A DNA stretch of 64,000 nt from Mycoplasmatota bacterium (GTDB taxonomy: Bacteria > Bacillota_I > Bacilli_A > RF39 > UBA660), in contig JALFCF010000005.1 of assembly GCA_022771205.1 (NCBI GenBank), forward strand, positions 26,399-90,398, given 5' to 3'. Position numbers and translations under genes: made by a program. Shown piece by piece: positions 49,434 to 62,900 of the stretch. The notes beneath the pieces were generated by a model. It had not been told where the DNA came from and ran no database searches. It saw only the letters and a program-made list of their open reading frames with translations. Positions within the stretch are counted from its first letter, which is position 1. Each line of letters begins with the position of its first letter.

Positions 49434-49811
49434 ATGAAACGAAAAATTGTAGTTCTTTGTGGTAGTATGAAAGTAAAAGACGAAATATTAAAAATAAAAG
49501 AAAAACTAGAAAATAAAAATTATGAAGTATTACTCCCTATAGAGTGTATGCAAGGACTTCCAAAAGAAATAGCTTCACGAGCACATTTTGATAGAATACA
49601 GGATAAAAAAACAGATATTGTATTAATAGTTAATGCAACCAAAAATGGCATAAAAAATTATATCGGGCCAAATTCGTTTGCAGAAATCGCTTTTGCATTC
49701 TATTTTAAAAAAGATATATACTTATTAAACGATATATACGAACCATATAAAGATGAAATAACTGGCTGGCATGTAACACCATTAACTGGTAACTTAGATA
49801 ATATAAAATAA
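49434..49811 (+). CDS. Nucleoside 2-deoxyribosyltransferase-like protein
   Basis: KIVVLCGSMKVKDEILKIKEKLENKNYEVLLP...DIVLIVNATKNGIKNYIGPNSFAEIAFAFYFKKDIYLLND. Confidence 0.75.
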   Translation: MKRKIVVLCGSMKVKDEILKIKEKLENKNYEVLLPIECMQGLPKEIASRAHFDRIQDKKTDIVLIVNATKNGIKNYIGPNSFAEIAFAFYFKKDIYLLNDIYEPYKDEITGWHVTPLTGNLDNIK

Positions 49812-49839
49812 AAAGGAACTATATTATAGTTCCTTTTAT

Positions 49840-50838
49840 TTATTTATAACTTTCTTCTACTGCAACTGCAACAGCTACACTAGCTCCTACCATTGGGTTA
49901 TTTCCCATTCCAATAAGTCCCATCATCTCAACATGAGCTGGAACAGAAGAAGATCCAGCAAACTGTGCGTCAGAATGCATTCTACCCATAGTATCTGTCA
50001 TACCATAAGAAGCAGGTCCAGCAGCCATATTATCAGGATGTAGTGTTCTTCCAGTACCACCTCCAGAAGCTACTGAAAAGTATTTTTTTCCTTTTTCCCA
50101 GCATTCCTTTTTATAAGTTCCAGCAACAGGATGTTGAAAACGAGTTGGATTAGTAGAATTTCCAGTAATAGAAACATCTACATCTTCCAAATGCATAATA
50201 GCAACACCTTCACGAACATCATTAGCTCCATAACAACGAACTTTACTACGTTCACCATCAGAATAAGAAATTTCTTCTACGATAGATACTTCATTCTTAA
50301 AGAAATCGAAATTAGTTTTTACATAAGTAAATCCATTGATTCTAGAAATAACTTGAGCTGCATCCTTTCCTAATCCATTTAAAATTACTTTTAATGGAGT
50401 TTTACGAACCTTATTAGCTGATTTTGCAATACCAATTGCTCCTTCTGCAGCAGCAAAAGACTCATGCCCAGCTAAAAATGCAAAACATTTAGTTTCTTCA
50501 GACAAAAGCATACTAGCTAAATTACCATGTCCTAAACCAACTTTACGAACATCAGCAACAGAACCAGGAATACAAAATGCTTGTAACCCTTCTCCAATTG
50601 ATTTAGCAGCATCTGCAGCTTTTTTATCACCCTTCTTTAAAGCAATAGCAGCACCAAGAGTATAAGCCCAAGCAGCATTTTCAAAACAAATTGGTTGAAT
50701 AGATTTTACTATTTCATAAGGATCAAATCCTCTATCTTGACATAATTTTCTAGCTTCTTCGAAACTTTTAATACCATATTTATCCATGATAGGTTGAATT
50801 TGATCAATTCTTCTCTCATAACTTTCAAATAATGCCAT
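49840..50838 (-). CDS. GGGtGRT protein (uncharacterised conserved family)
   Basis: SVASGGGTGRTLHPDNMAAGPASYGMTDTMGRMHSDAQFAGSSSVPAHVEMMGLIGMGNNPMVGASVAVAVAVEES. Confidence 0.85.
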   Translation of the reverse strand: MALFESYERRIDQIQPIMDKYGIKSFEEARKLCQDRGFDPYEIVKSIQPICFENAAWAYTLGAAIALKKGDKKAADAAKSIGEGLQAFCIPGSVADVRKVGLGHGNLASMLLSEETKCFAFLAGHESFAAAEGAIGIAKSANKVRKTPLKVILNGLGKDAAQVISRINGFTYVKTNFDFFKNEVSIVEEISYSDGERSKVRCYGANDVREGVAIMHLEDVDVSITGNSTNPTRFQHPVAGTYKKECWEKGKKYFSVASGGGTGRTLHPDNMAAGPASYGMTDTMGRMHSDAQFAGSSSVPAHVEMMGLIGMGNNPMVGASVAVAVAVEESYK

Positions 50839-50840
50839 AA

Positions 50841-51536
50841 TTACGCCTCCCTTGGATCGATAACTTTAACAGCTTCATCAAAACGACCATACGTTCCACT
50901 AGCTTTTTCTATAGCTTCCATAGGGTCCATTTTAGCTTTAATATTATCCATCATCTTTCCTAAATTAACATATTTATAACCAATGATTTCATTGTTTTTA
51001 TCCAAACCAATTTCTACAATATAACCTTCTGCTAATTCCAAATAACGAGGACCTTTTTCACGAGTAGAATAAATAGTACCAACTTGTGAACGATGTCCCT
51101 TTCCTAAATCTTCAAGACCAGCACCAATTGCTAATCCACCTTCAGAAAATGCAGATTGACTTCTTCCATATACTATTTGTAAGAACAATTCACGCATTGC
51201 AGTATTAATAGCATCACAAACTAAATCAGTATTTAATGCTTCTAATATAGTTTTACCAACTAATATTTCACCTGCCATTGCAGCAGAATGTGTCATACCA
51301 CTACATCCAATTGTCTCAACCAAAGCTTCTTGAATAATCCCTTCTTTAATATTTAAAGTTAATTTACAAGCACCTTGTTGTGGAGCACACCATCCAATAC
51401 CATGAGTAAAACCAGAAATATCTTTTATTTCTTTAGCTTGTACCCATTTTCCTTCTTCAGGAATTGGAGCTGGACCATGATTTACTCCTTTTGCAACAGG
51501 ACACATATTTTCAACTTCTTTTGTGTACATAATCAT
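50841..51536 (-). CDS. NifU/IscU-like iron-sulfur scaffold homologue paired with GGGtGRT gene
   Basis: VETIGCSGMTHSAAMAGEILVGKTILEALNTDLV resembles the IscU/NifU GC...SS...GKtlxEA block; GWCAPQQGACKLTL. Confidence 0.8.
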   Translation of the reverse strand: MIMYTKEVENMCPVAKGVNHGPAPIPEEGKWVQAKEIKDISGFTHGIGWCAPQQGACKLTLNIKEGIIQEALVETIGCSGMTHSAAMAGEILVGKTILEALNTDLVCDAINTAMRELFLQIVYGRSQSAFSEGGLAIGAGLEDLGKGHRSQVGTIYSTREKGPRYLELAEGYIVEIGLDKNNEIIGYKYVNLGKMMDNIKAKMDPMEAIEKASGTYGRFDEAVKVIDPREA

Positions 51537-51623
51537 CCCTCCTTCAACATTATATCATAAAGAACCTATATAAATAAATGATTAAATAAAAAAAGCTAAG
51601 GAAACCTTAGCTTTTAAAAATCA

Positions 51624-52808
51624 TTATTCAACGATTTCAGTAACGTTACCAGCACCTACAGTACGTCCACCCTCACGAATAGAGAATTTAGTTCCTTGTT
51701 CAAGTGCGATTGAATGGATTAATTCAACTTCCATATTAACGTTATCACCTGGCATTACCATTTCAACACCTTCTGGTAAAGTAATAACACCAGTTACGTC
51801 TGTAGTTCTGAAATAGAACTGAGGACGATAGTTTGTGAAGAATGGAGTATGACGTCCACCTTCTTCTTTGCTTAAGATATAAACAGCAGCTTTGAATTTA
51901 TGATGAGGTGTAACACTTCCTGGTTTAGCAAGAACTTGTCCACGTTCAACTTCTTCACGAGAAATACCACGTAATAATACTCCAGCATTATCTCCTGCTT
52001 CAGCAAAGTCTAATTGTTTACGGAACATTTCAATTCCTGTAACAACAGTTTTCTTAGTTTCCTTAATACCAACGATTTCAACTTCGTCGTTAAGTTTTAA
52101 CATACCACGTTCAACACGTCCTGTAACAACAGTTCCACGTCCAGTGATAGTAAATACATCTTCGATACTCATTAAGAATGGTTTGTCATTATCTCTTTCA
52201 GGAGTTGGAATCCATTCATCAACAGCATCCATTAATTCATCAATCTTAGATACCCATTGAGGATCTCCTTCAAGAGCTTTAAGAGCAGAACCACGGATAA
52301 TTGGAGTTTCGTCTCCTTCGAAACCATATTCATTTAATAAGTCACGAATTTCCATTTCTACTAAATCTAATAATTCCTCATCGTCAACCATATCACATTT
52401 ATTCATGAATACAACCATTTTTGGTACTCCAACTTGACGAGCAAGTAAGATATGTTCACGAGTTTGTGCCATAGGTCCATCTGTTGCAGCAATAACTAAG
52501 ATAGCTCCATCCATTTGAGCTGCACCAGTAATCATGTTCTTAACATAGTCAGCATGTCCTGGACAGTCAACATGTGCATAATGTCTCTTTTCTGTACTAT
52601 ATTCGATATGTGCAGTATTAATAGTAATACCACGTTCTCTTTCTTCTGGTGCTTTATCGATATTAGCGAAATCAACAGCTTCATTACCGTTTTTACCAGA
52701 TAATACCTTACTAATAGCAGCAGTTAAAGTTGTTTTACCATGATCTACGTGTCCAATTGTACCAATGTTAACATGTGGTTTTGAACGATCAAATTTTTCT
52801 TTTGCCAT
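51624..52808 (-). CDS. tuf: Elongation factor Tu
   Basis: [32 protein letters not shown]...; SD ggagg upstream of ATG 52808. Confidence 0.98.
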   Translation of the reverse strand: MAKEKFDRSKPHVNIGTIGHVDHGKTTLTAAISKVLSGKNGNEAVDFANIDKAPEERERGITINTAHIEYSTEKRHYAHVDCPGHADYVKNMITGAAQMDGAILVIAATDGPMAQTREHILLARQVGVPKMVVFMNKCDMVDDEELLDLVEMEIRDLLNEYGFEGDETPIIRGSALKALEGDPQWVSKIDELMDAVDEWIPTPERDNDKPFLMSIEDVFTITGRGTVVTGRVERGMLKLNDEVEIVGIKETKKTVVTGIEMFRKQLDFAEAGDNAGVLLRGISREEVERGQVLAKPGSVTPHHKFKAAVYILSKEEGGRHTPFFTNYRPQFYFRTTDVTGVITLPEGVEMVMPGDNVNMEVELIHSIALEQGTKFSIREGGRTVGAGNVTEIVE

Positions 52809-52891
52809 ATTATAATTTCCTCCTTTTTCATTTACAAAATATATTTTATCTAATAATTGAAAGTTTTTCAACTATTTTGATACACTTTTAA

Positions 52892-54961
52892 CTAATTTCC
52901 ACTCTTTTTAATAATTTCATCAGAAATGTTCTTAGGAACTTCTTCATAATGGTCAAAAACCATAACGAATGTTGCACGACCTTGTGTATTAGAACGAAGA
53001 TTTGTTGCATAACCAAACATCTCTGCAAGTGGTACCATAGCGCTTAATTTAACAGCGTTACCTTGACTTTCTTGACCTAATGGACGTCCACGACGACTAG
53101 TCAAATCACCCATTACATTACCAAAATATTCATCAGGTGTAGTAACATCAACTTTCATAATTGGTTCAAGTAATACAGGTTTACATTTATTTTTAGCCTC
53201 TTTTAAAGCCATACTAGCAGCAATCTTGAATGCCATTTCGTTAGAGTCAACATCATGATAGCTACCATCAAACAAAGTACATTTAACATCAATCATAGGA
53301 TATCCAGCTAGAATACCAGATTGCATTGCTTCTTGTAATCCTTTATCAACAACTGGAATATATTCACGAGGAACAACACCACCAACGATTTGATCAACAA
53401 ATTCATATCCTTTATCTGTATTAGGCTCAAACTTAACCCATACATGTCCGTATTGTCCACGTCCACCAGATTGTTTAATATATTTACCTTCACAGTCTCC
53501 TGCTTGTTTAATAGTTTCACGATAAGCAACTTGTGGAGCACCAACATTTGCTTCAACATTAAACTCACGTTTCATACGATCTACTAATACATCTAAGTGT
53601 AATTCACCCATACCAGCGATAACTGTTTGACCAGTTTCATGATCAGTATGAACTTTAAATGTTGGATCTTCTTCAGCTAACTTCTGTAATGCTAATGCCA
53701 TCTTATCTTGATCAGCTTTTGATTTTGGTTCAACAGCCAATTGAATAACTGGTTCAGGAACTACTAAACTTTCAAGAATAATAGGTTTCTTTTCATCACA
53801 TAAAGTATCACCAGTAGTTGTATTTTTAAGTCCAACTGCTGCAGCAATATCTCCAGTGTATACATCACTAATCTCCTTACGAGTATTAGCATGCATTTGA
53901 AGAATACGACCAATTCTTTCTTTAGAATCCTTAGTTGAGTTTAATACATAACTACCACTTGATAAGTGACCAGAATAAACTCTAAAGAAAGTTAAACGAC
54001 CAACAAATGGATCTGTCATAACCTTAAATGCAAGTGCTGCAAATGGTTCACTATCACTAGGATGGCGAACTGATTCTTCACCATTTAAATCAGTACCTTT
54101 AATAGATTCAACATCTAAAGGACTTGGTAAATAATCAATAACAGCATCCATTAAAGGTTTAATACCCTTGTTACCTAAAGCGTCACCACACATCATTGGG
54201 AAGAACTTAGTAGCAAGGCATCCCTTACGAATAGCACGTTTAATCATTTCGATGGTAACTTCTCCACCTTCAAGATATGTTTCCATCATTTCATCATCGA
54301 ATTCAGCAACAGAATCAATTAATTCTGCATGTTTCTCTTCAACAATGTCTTTTAAATCAGCAGGAATTTCAATTTCCTTTGCATCTTCTTCTGGTTTACC
54401 ATCAAATTCAATAGCTTTCATAGTAATTAAATCTACAACACCACGGAAATCATCTTCTGCTCCAATTGGCCATTCAATAGGACATGCATTAACACCTAAA
54501 CGGTCTCTTACTGATTTTAAACTATATGCAAAATCAGCTCCCATTTTTCCCATCTTGTTAGCAAAAATAATTCTAGGTACCATAAACTCGTCAGCTTGAC
54601 GCCAAACTGTTTCCATTTGAGGCTCAACACCAGCTTGTGCATCAAGTAAAGCTACAGAACCATCAAGTACACGTAATGAACGACTAACTTCAATAGTAAA
54701 GTCTACGTGTCCTGGAGTATCGATTATATTATAACGATATCCCTTCCAATGAACTGTTGTAGCTGCTGAAGTAATAGTAATACCACGCTCTTTTTCTTGT
54801 GCCATCCAGTCCATTTGAGATTCTCCATCATGAGTTTCTCCAATTTTGTGAATATTACCACCATGGAACAAAATACGCTCTGTAGTAGTAGTTTTACCTG
54901 CATCGATGTGAGCCATAATTCCAAAATTTCTTGTCTTTTCTAAAGACGTATCTCTTGCCAT
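52892..54961 (-). CDS. fusA: Elongation factor G
   Basis: [43 protein letters not shown]. Confidence 0.98.
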   Translation of the reverse strand: MARDTSLEKTRNFGIMAHIDAGKTTTTERILFHGGNIHKIGETHDGESQMDWMAQEKERGITITSAATTVHWKGYRYNIIDTPGHVDFTIEVSRSLRVLDGSVALLDAQAGVEPQMETVWRQADEFMVPRIIFANKMGKMGADFAYSLKSVRDRLGVNACPIEWPIGAEDDFRGVVDLITMKAIEFDGKPEEDAKEIEIPADLKDIVEEKHAELIDSVAEFDDEMMETYLEGGEVTIEMIKRAIRKGCLATKFFPMMCGDALGNKGIKPLMDAVIDYLPSPLDVESIKGTDLNGEESVRHPSDSEPFAALAFKVMTDPFVGRLTFFRVYSGHLSSGSYVLNSTKDSKERIGRILQMHANTRKEISDVYTGDIAAAVGLKNTTTGDTLCDEKKPIILESLVVPEPVIQLAVEPKSKADQDKMALALQKLAEEDPTFKVHTDHETGQTVIAGMGELHLDVLVDRMKREFNVEANVGAPQVAYRETIKQAGDCEGKYIKQSGGRGQYGHVWVKFEPNTDKGYEFVDQIVGGVVPREYIPVVDKGLQEAMQSGILAGYPMIDVKCTLFDGSYHDVDSNEMAFKIAASMALKEAKNKCKPVLLEPIMKVDVTTPDEYFGNVMGDLTSRRGRPLGQESQGNAVKLSAMVPLAEMFGYATNLRSNTQGRATFVMVFDHYEEVPKNISDEIIKKSGN

Positions 54962-54976
54962 ATAATGACTCCTTTC

Positions 54977-55444
54977 CTACCATCTATAATGTGCGAAAGC
55001 CTTATTAGCTTCTGCCATTCTATGAGTATCTTCACGTTTCTTAACAGCTGCACCTGTACCATTAGATGCATCTATAATTTCATTTGCTAAATTATCAGCC
55101 ATTCCCTTACCTCCACGGTCACGAGAATATTTAATTAACCATCTTAAAGCTAAAGCTTGACTTCTAGCTGGTGAAACTTCAATAGGTACTTGATAGTTAG
55201 ATCCACCAACACGACGACTTTTAACTTCTAATTGTGGTTTAATATTTTCCATAGCTGCTTCAAAAACTTCTAATGCATCTTTACCAGTTTTATTATTTAC
55301 CTTATTAAATGCATCATATACAATTGTTTGAGCAATACCTTTTTTACCATCCAACATAACAGTATTAACTAATTTAGTAACAAGCTTTGATTTATATATT
55401 GGATCCGGTAAAACATCTCTTTTTACTGCACGTCTCTTACGCAT
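54977..55444 (-). CDS. rpsG: 30S ribosomal protein S7
   Basis: [27 protein letters not shown]...[18 protein letters not shown]. Confidence 0.98.
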   Translation of the reverse strand: MRKRRAVKRDVLPDPIYKSKLVTKLVNTVMLDGKKGIAQTIVYDAFNKVNNKTGKDALEVFEAAMENIKPQLEVKSRRVGGSNYQVPIEVSPARSQALALRWLIKYSRDRGGKGMADNLANEIIDASNGTGAAVKKREDTHRMAEANKAFAHYRW

Positions 55445-55477
55445 TTTTACTTCCTCCCTTCAAAAATTCTAACTTAC

Positions 55478-55897
55478 TTATTTACTTGCTTTTGGTTTTT
55501 TAGCACCGTATTTACTACGACCTTGTTTACGATCTTTTACACCAGCAGTATCTAAAGTACCACGAATAATATGGTAACGAACTCCGATTAAGTCTTTAAC
55601 ACGGCCACCACGAATTAAAACAACACTATGTTCTTGTAAATTATGTCCGATACCTGGTATATAAGTATCAACTTCTTTACCGTTAGATAAACGAACACGA
55701 GCATATTTACGTAATGCTGAGTTAGGCTTTTTAGGTGTCTTAGTACCAACACGAGTACAAACACCACGTTTTTGAGGAGAGCTAGTATTAGTAGTTTTCT
55801 TAGTTAATGTATTTAACCCAACGTTTAATACTGGAGCACTACTCTTTCTAACCTTTTTCTTACGTTTGTTATGAACTAATTGGTTTAATGTAGGCAT
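55478..55897 (-). CDS. rpsL: 30S ribosomal protein S12
   Basis: [14 protein letters not shown]...[31 protein letters not shown]. Confidence 0.98.
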   Translation of the reverse strand: MPTLNQLVHNKRKKKVRKSSAPVLNVGLNTLTKKTTNTSSPQKRGVCTRVGTKTPKKPNSALRKYARVRLSNGKEVDTYIPGIGHNLQEHSVVLIRGGRVKDLIGVRYHIIRGTLDTAGVKDRKQGRSKYGAKKPKASK

Positions 55898-56020
55898 AAA
55901 ATATATCTCCTTTCTTTACACATGTCCAGGTGTGTCATCATAGCTTCTAAATAAAACTTTGCATAAGCAAAGCCATTTAATTAGCAGATATAATATAACA
56001 TTACAAAAAAAGAAAGTCAA
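55898..56020 (-). promoter_or_regulatory. Promoter and structured 5' UTR of rpsL-rpsG-fusA-tuf
   Basis: Minus strand TTGACT-17 nt-TATATT, then hairpins ggctttgcttatgcaaagt and acacacctggacatgtgt before SD aaaggaga. Confidence 0.55.
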
Positions 56021-56069
56021 GTATTATTCCTAAAAAAGATAGACTTTTATTGACTGACTTTATAACAAA

Positions 56070-56234
56070 TTAAGATAACAAAAGAACTTCTTCTTGAACC
56101 AATTGTATATCTGATCCTTTTTCATGGTCGATATCATAAACCAAAAATGCAATGATTAAAATAAAGACAATAAAAATTATCAAAAAAGTTATCATATTAG
56201 AAACTCCCCAACCACCATTATTTAATCTTGCCAT
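56070..56234 (-). CDS. 54-aa single-pass membrane protein between rpsL and rpoC
   Basis: Manually translated, absent from ORF track: MARLNNGGWGVSNMITFLIIFIVFILIIAFLVYDIDHEKGSDIQLVQEEVLLLS; ATG preceded by an aaggtgat SD. Confidence 0.6.
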   Translation of the reverse strand: MARLNNGGWGVSNMITFLIIFIVFILIIAFLVYDIDHEKGSDIQLVQEEVLLLS

Positions 56235-56299
56235 ATTATCACCTTCAAAACTATTGTACTAAATTTAATTTCAAAAGTAAAGAAAAGGAGTAGTGAATA

Positions 56300-59200
56300 C
56301 TACTCCATAAATTCATCTTCCAATTTATCTAATGGTTCTTCATCAATAAATTGAGAAGCTAAATCATAATCTACATTACGATAAACTTTACTTCCAGTTC
56401 CAGCTGGAATTAATTTACCAATAATGACATTTTCTTTTAATCCTTCTAAGTGATCTACTTTACCTTTAATAGCAGCATCAGTTAAGATACGAGTTGTCTC
56501 TTGGAATGATGCAGCGGATAAGAAGGAATCAGTTTCAAGAGCAGCCTTTGTAATACCAAGAAGAATTGGCTTACCAAGTGCTGGTTTTTTACCTTGAATA
56601 ACAGCTTCTTTATTGCTATCAGTAAATTCGCGGAAATTAACAAGAGCACCAGGTAAAAGCTTAGTATCTCCACCCTCAACAATACGTATTTTACTAATCA
56701 TACGACGAGCAATAATTTCAACGTGTTTATCAGCAATATCAACACCTTGAGAACGATAAGTATGTTGAACTTCTTTCAAGATATATTCTTGAGTAGTAAG
56801 TGGATCAGTAACAGCTAATAATTCTTTTGGACTAATAGCTCCTTCTGTAAGTTTATCTCCACAAACAACATCGTCACCTTTTTCAACGCAAAGTTTAGCA
56901 CCATAATTAGTAACATGTTCTTTAGTTTCAAGTTTATTTGTAACACTAATTTTATATTTACCATGATCTTCTTTAATCTTAGTAACTTTACCATCAATTT
57001 CAGCGATTGTTGCTTTACCTTTTGGATTACGTGCTTCGAATAACTCTTGTACACGAGGAAGACCTTGAGTAATATCTTCTCCGCCAGCAACACCACCGGT
57101 ATGGAAAGTACGCATTGTAAGCTGAGTACCAGGCTCACCAATAGATTGAGCAGCCATAACACCAACAGCTTCACCTATTTCTACTAAATTACCAGTAGCT
57201 AAGTTACGACCATAACATTTTTGACATACTCCGTTAACAGTACCACAAGTAAGTACAGTACGTATTTCTACCTCAGTAATTCCAGCTGCAATAACTTTAT
57301 CAGCTAAAGATTCTGTAATCATTTGTAATTTATCAACGATTACTTCTTTTGTTTCTGGATTAATTACTTTCTTATTAGCAAAACGACCAATAATACGATC
57401 ACGTAAACTTTCGATAACAGCACCAGTTTTTTCATTGATAAAGTCACGAACAACAACACCTTGGTCAGTACCACAATCTTCTTCACGAACAATAATATCT
57501 TGTGAAACATCAACTAAACGACGAGTTAAGTATCCAGAGTCTGCTGTCTTTAATGCAGTATCAGCACTACCCTTACGAGCACCATGTGTAGATAAGAAGA
57601 ATTCAGCAACAGATAACCCTTCTTTAAAGTTTGAAAGTACTGGAATTTCAACAGATGATCCATCTGGTTTAGCCATGATACCACGCATACCAGCAATTTG
57701 TGTAAAGTTCGAAATATTACCACGAGCTTTAGAATGCATCATCATAAAGATCGGATTATCTACTTCTTTATTTGCTATTTCTTCAAGTTCTTCTTGAACT
57801 TTATCTTTTGCTTCATTCCAAGTTTCGATAACTTTATTAAATCTTTCATCTTCAGTAATAAGACCTCTCTTATATTGTTTATTAATCTTATCAACTAATT
57901 TTTGACTATCAGCAACAATTTCATCTTTCTTATTACTTGTAACAACATCAGCCATACTAATAGTAATACCAGCAATAGTAGAATATTTAAATCCTAAATC
58001 TTTTAAACTATCAAGCATAGTAGAAGTTTCAGTAGTTTTATAACGTTTAAATACTTGATCAATAATCTTTTCTAAAGTTCCTTTAGCAAAAGGTTTTACT
58101 AAAGGCATATCTTTAATAGCAGATTTTATATCAGTACCTTTTTCTAAGAAATATTTATTAGGTGTAATATTTTGAATATTATCATCGCTAGGCTCATTAA
58201 TATAAGCAAATGAGTCAGGTAAAATCTCATTAAATTTAATCTTACCAGCTGTTGTAACTAAATATTTACCTTTTTGACTTTCAGTAAATAATTTATGTTT
58301 AAATGAATCAACAGGAACAGCAATACGAGTATGTAATGTGATTTCTCTTCTCTCATATGCCATTAATGCTTCATTAGTATTTTTAAATACTCGACCTTCA
58401 CCATCTTCCCCTGCTTTTTCCATAGTAATGTAATAGTTACCTAATACCATATCTTGTGCAGGAGTAACAATTGGTTTTCCATCAGAAGGTTTCAAAATAT
58501 TTCCAGAACCTAACATTAAAAGTCTAGCTTCTGCTTGAGCTTCTTCAGAAAGTGGAACGTGTACAGCCATTTGATCTCCATCGAAGTCAGCATTAAATGC
58601 AGGACAAACTAATGGATGCAAACGAATAGCTTTACCACCAACTAAGATAGGTTCAAAAGCTTGAATACCTAAACGGTGTAGTGTAGGAGCACGGTTTAAT
58701 AATACTGGATGCTCTTTAATTACTTCTTCTACAATATCCCAAACAACAGGATCTTGATTATCTATTAATCTCTTAGCGGCCTTAATATTATGAGCAATAT
58801 CTTTACTTACTAATCCATGAATAACATGTGGCTTAAATAACTCTAAAGCCATTTCCTTAGGAATACCACATTGATACATCTTAAGGCTTGGTCCAACAAC
58901 GATAACTGAACGACCAGAGTAATCAACACGTTTTCCTAATAAATTTTGACGGAAACGACCTTGCTTACCTTTTAACATACTAGAAATAGATTTTAATGGT
59001 CTATTTCCGGCTCCAGTAACGCTTCTACCACGGCGTCCATTATCAAACAAAGCATCAACGGCTTCTTGTAACATACGTTTTTCATTTTGAATAATAATAC
59101 CAGGAGCGCCTAAATCAATAAGCTTCTTTAAACGATTATTACGATTAATAACGCGACGATATAAATCATTTAAATCACTAGTAGCAAAACGTCCACCATC

Positions 59201-59932
59201 AAGTTGAATCATAGGACGTAATTCTGGTGGAATAACCGGAATACAATCCATAATCATCCATTCAGGTTTATTTCCAGAATGATAGAATGCATCAAGTACA
59301 TCTAGTCTCTTAAGTAAACGAGTTCTCTTTTGTCCTTGTGCTGTTTCTAACTCTTTTTCAATTTCATCAATATCTTTCTTTAAATCAACTTTCTTTAATA
59401 ATTCTTTAATTGCTTCAGCACCCATACCAACTTTGAAACCAGTACCATATTTTTCATAATATGCACGATACTCTTTTTCTGATAATGTTTGCTTATTTTC
59501 AAGTGGAGTATTTCCTTTATCAATAACTACATAACTAACAAAGTATAATACTTCTTCCAAATCTCTAGGACTCATATCAAGAACTAGTCCCATACGAGAA
59601 GGAACACCCTTAAAGAACCAAATATGAGATACCGGAGTTGCTAACTCAATATGTCCCATACGTTCACGACGAACTTTAGAACGAGTTACTTCAACTCCAC
59701 AACGATCACATACTATATTTTTATAACGCACTCTTTTATATTTACCACAAGCACATTCAAAATCTTTTGTAGGTCCAAAAATCTTTTCACAAAATAATCC
59801 ATCACGTTCAGGACGAAGCGTACGATAATTAATCGTTTCAGGTTTTTTTACTTCTCCATAAGACCATTCACGAATTTTTTCAGGTGAAGCGATTCCAATT
59901 TTTAATGCATCAAATTTATTTACTTCTATCAT
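56300..59932 (-). CDS. rpoC: DNA-directed RNA polymerase subunit beta'
   Basis: [70 protein letters not shown]. Confidence 0.99.
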   Translation of the reverse strand: MIEVNKFDALKIGIASPEKIREWSYGEVKKPETINYRTLRPERDGLFCEKIFGPTKDFECACGKYKRVRYKNIVCDRCGVEVTRSKVRRERMGHIELATPVSHIWFFKGVPSRMGLVLDMSPRDLEEVLYFVSYVVIDKGNTPLENKQTLSEKEYRAYYEKYGTGFKVGMGAEAIKELLKKVDLKKDIDEIEKELETAQGQKRTRLLKRLDVLDAFYHSGNKPEWMIMDCIPVIPPELRPMIQLDGGRFATSDLNDLYRRVINRNNRLKKLIDLGAPGIIIQNEKRMLQEAVDALFDNGRRGRSVTGAGNRPLKSISSMLKGKQGRFRQNLLGKRVDYSGRSVIVVGPSLKMYQCGIPKEMALELFKPHVIHGLVSKDIAHNIKAAKRLIDNQDPVVWDIVEEVIKEHPVLLNRAPTLHRLGIQAFEPILVGGKAIRLHPLVCPAFNADFDGDQMAVHVPLSEEAQAEARLLMLGSGNILKPSDGKPIVTPAQDMVLGNYYITMEKAGEDGEGRVFKNTNEALMAYERREITLHTRIAVPVDSFKHKLFTESQKGKYLVTTAGKIKFNEILPDSFAYINEPSDDNIQNITPNKYFLEKGTDIKSAIKDMPLVKPFAKGTLEKIIDQVFKRYKTTETSTMLDSLKDLGFKYSTIAGITISMADVVTSNKKDEIVADSQKLVDKINKQYKRGLITEDERFNKVIETWNEAKDKVQEELEEIANKEVDNPIFMMMHSKARGNISNFTQIAGMRGIMAKPDGSSVEIPVLSNFKEGLSVAEFFLSTHGARKGSADTALKTADSGYLTRRLVDVSQDIIVREEDCGTDQGVVVRDFINEKTGAVIESLRDRIIGRFANKKVINPETKEVIVDKLQMITESLADKVIAAGITEVEIRTVLTCGTVNGVCQKCYGRNLATGNLVEIGEAVGVMAAQSIGEPGTQLTMRTFHTGGVAGGEDITQGLPRVQELFEARNPKGKATIAEIDGKVTKIKEDHGKYKISVTNKLETKEHVTNYGAKLCVEKGDDVVCGDKLTEGAISPKELLAVTDPLTTQEYILKEVQHTYRSQGVDIADKHVEIIARRMISKIRIVEGGDTKLLPGALVNFREFTDSNKEAVIQGKKPALGKPILLGITKAALETDSFLSAASFQETTRILTDAAIKGKVDHLEGLKENVIIGKLIPAGTGSKVYRNVDYDLASQFIDEEPLDKLEDEFME

Positions 59933-62900
59933 TAAAGATCAGCTCCTTCCTCAAATTCTTCTTCCATTTCTAAGTCTTCTTCAAACTCTTCATCAGTATC
60001 TTCAAACTCTTCATCTTCATCATCAGAAGAAGAAATAGGTACTGCTGGAGATTTATCAATTTCATCAATGTTTAGTTTTGTATCTTCTTTATCTTCTGCT
60101 TCTTCTATTTCTTTTAGTTCTAATGTCTTACCATCATCATCGATAATAGAAACATCTAAACCTAATGCTTGGAATTCCTTCATAAGTACTCTAAATGATT
60201 CTGGAACACCAGCATGATCAATTTCTTGACCTTTAATAATTGACTCATACACTTTAACACGTCCAACAACATCATCTGATTTAGTAGTCATCATTTCTTG
60301 TAATGTATGAGCAGCACCATAAGCATATAATGCCCAAACTTCCATTTCTCCAAATCTTTGTCCACCAAACTGAGCTTTACCACCAAGTGGTTGTTGTGTA
60401 ACTAAAGAATAAGGACCAGTAGAACGAGCATGAAGCTTATCATCAACCATGTGGTGTAATTTAATCATATACATAACACCAACAGCAATACGATTATCAA
60501 ATGGTTCACCAGTACGTCCATCATAAAGTACTGTCTTACCATCTTCATCCATTCCAGCTTCTTTCATCATGGCTTGAATATCGTCAATATGAGCTCCATC
60601 AAATACTGGAGTTGCAATATGAACACCCAACTTCTTAGCAGCCATACCCATATGTAATTCAAGAATTTGTCCCAAGTTCATACGAGAAGGAACACCTTGT
60701 GGATTAAGCATAATATCAACAGGAGTACCATCTGGTAAATATGGCATATCTTCTTGAGGTAAGATAAGTGAAATAACACCCTTGTTACCATGACGTCCAG
60801 ACATCTTATCTCCAACTTGAATCTTACGTTTTTGAATAATATATACACGAATTACTTTGCTAACACCAGCTGGTAATTCATCATTATCTTTACGAGAATA
60901 AATTTTAATATCATGAACAACACCATCTCCACCATGTGGAACACGAAGTGATGTATCACGAACTTCACGAGTCTTCTCACCAAAGATAGCATGTAATAAT
61001 TTTTCTTCTGAAGTAAGTTCAGCCATACCTTTAGGAGTAACTTTACCAACTAAGATATCTCCTTCTTTTACTTCAGTACCGATAGTAATAATACCATTTT
61101 CATCTAGATTACGACGAGCTTCTTCGCTAACATTAGGAATATCACGAGTAATTTCCTCTGGTCCTAACTTAGTTTCACGACATTGCATCTCATAATCTTC
61201 AAGATGTAAAGATGTAAGTTTATCATCTTTAACTAAGTTTTCATTTAAGATAACAGCATCCTCATAGTTATAACCATTAAATGTCATGAATGCAATTGTC
61301 ATATTCTTACCTAAAGCAAGTTCTCCCTTATCTGTAGAATTACCATCAGCAAGAATTGTAACACCTGCTTTAACCTTATCACCAACATGAACAATTGGTC
61401 TTTGATGTGAACAAATACTAGAGTTTGCAAGTTCAAAGTTAGCTAAACGATAAGTATCTTTGCCATTTTTAGTTTTAACAACAATTTTTCTAGCATCAAC
61501 ATATTCAACAACACCATCAGCCTTACAAACAATTTCCACTCCAGAATCTTTTGCTGCAATAAATTCAACACCAGTTCCTACAAATGGAGCCTCAGTTTTA
61601 ATCAAAGGCATAGCCTGACGTTGCATGTTAGCACCCATTAGTGCACGAGTAGCATCATCATGTTCCAAGAATGGAATACAACTAGTAGTAACAGAAACAA
61701 CTTGTTGCGGACTAACATCAATGTAGTCTACTTGTTCTGGTTTTGCTAAAATATTATCTCCACGGAAACGTGCATTAACCATATCATCAATAATTACATT
61801 ATCTTCATTAGTACCAACTGTAGATTGTGAAATAATATAATCAAGTTCTTCATCGGCAGTTAAATAAACAACTTCATCAGTAATCTTTTTATCTACAACC
61901 TTGCGATAAGGAGTCATAATAAATCCATATTCATCAATTTTTGCATAACTTGCAAGTGAAGTAATAAGTCCAATGTTAGGTCCTTCAGGAGATTCAATAG
62001 GACAAATACGTCCATAGTGAGAAGCATTAACGTCACGTACTTCAACACCAGCACGATCTCTAGATAATCCACCAGGACCTAAAGCTGACAAACGACGTTT
62101 ATTTGTAAGTTCTGCAATAGGGTTAGTTTGATCCATAAATTGAGATAATTGAGATGAACCAAAAAATTCCTTCATAGCTGCAGTAACTGGACGAATATTA
62201 ATTAAAGTCTTAGGAGTAACTTCTTCCATTTCTTGTGTAGTCATACGTTCACGAATAACTCTTTCCATACGAGAAACACCAATTCTAAATTGATTTTGTA
62301 AAAGTTCTCCAACCTGACGAATACGTCTATTTCCTAAATGATCGATTTCATCATAATTACCAACACTATGTAGTAAATTCAAATAATAAGAAACTGAAGC
62401 ATAAACATCAGAAATTGTTAATCTTTTAACATCTATACTTTGATCATTACCAATAACAATAAGTTTTTTCTTTTTATCAGTAGGATCAACAATCTTAATT
62501 ACTTGAACTTTATTATAAGTGTCTAATTCATCATTAACAGTAACTTCTTGCAATCCAAAGCCTGCATTCAATGCATCCTTCAATACATCTAAATTAGCTT
62601 TTGTAATTTGAGTTCCCTTTTCAAGAACAACAACACCATCAGCGTCACAAACATCCTCTGCTAAAGTTTGATTTAATAAACGGTCAATAACATTAAGCTT
62701 ACGATTAAATTTATAACGTCCTACCTTAGCCAAATCATATCTGAATTCATCAAAGAATCTCGTAATAATTTGATTTTTAGATGAATCTAAAGTAGCTGGT
62801 TCACCAGGTCTTAATTTTTCATAAATTTCAATTAAAGCTTCATCTGTATTCTTAGTTGAATCTTTTGCAATAGTATTTTTTAGATAATCATCCTCACCAA

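Noticed and set aside
52809-52871. 21-residue N-terminal extension of EF-Tu in the ORF track
   Set aside because: SD (ggaggaaatta) lies directly before the canonical [12 protein letters not shown] start; the extension is 5' UTR.
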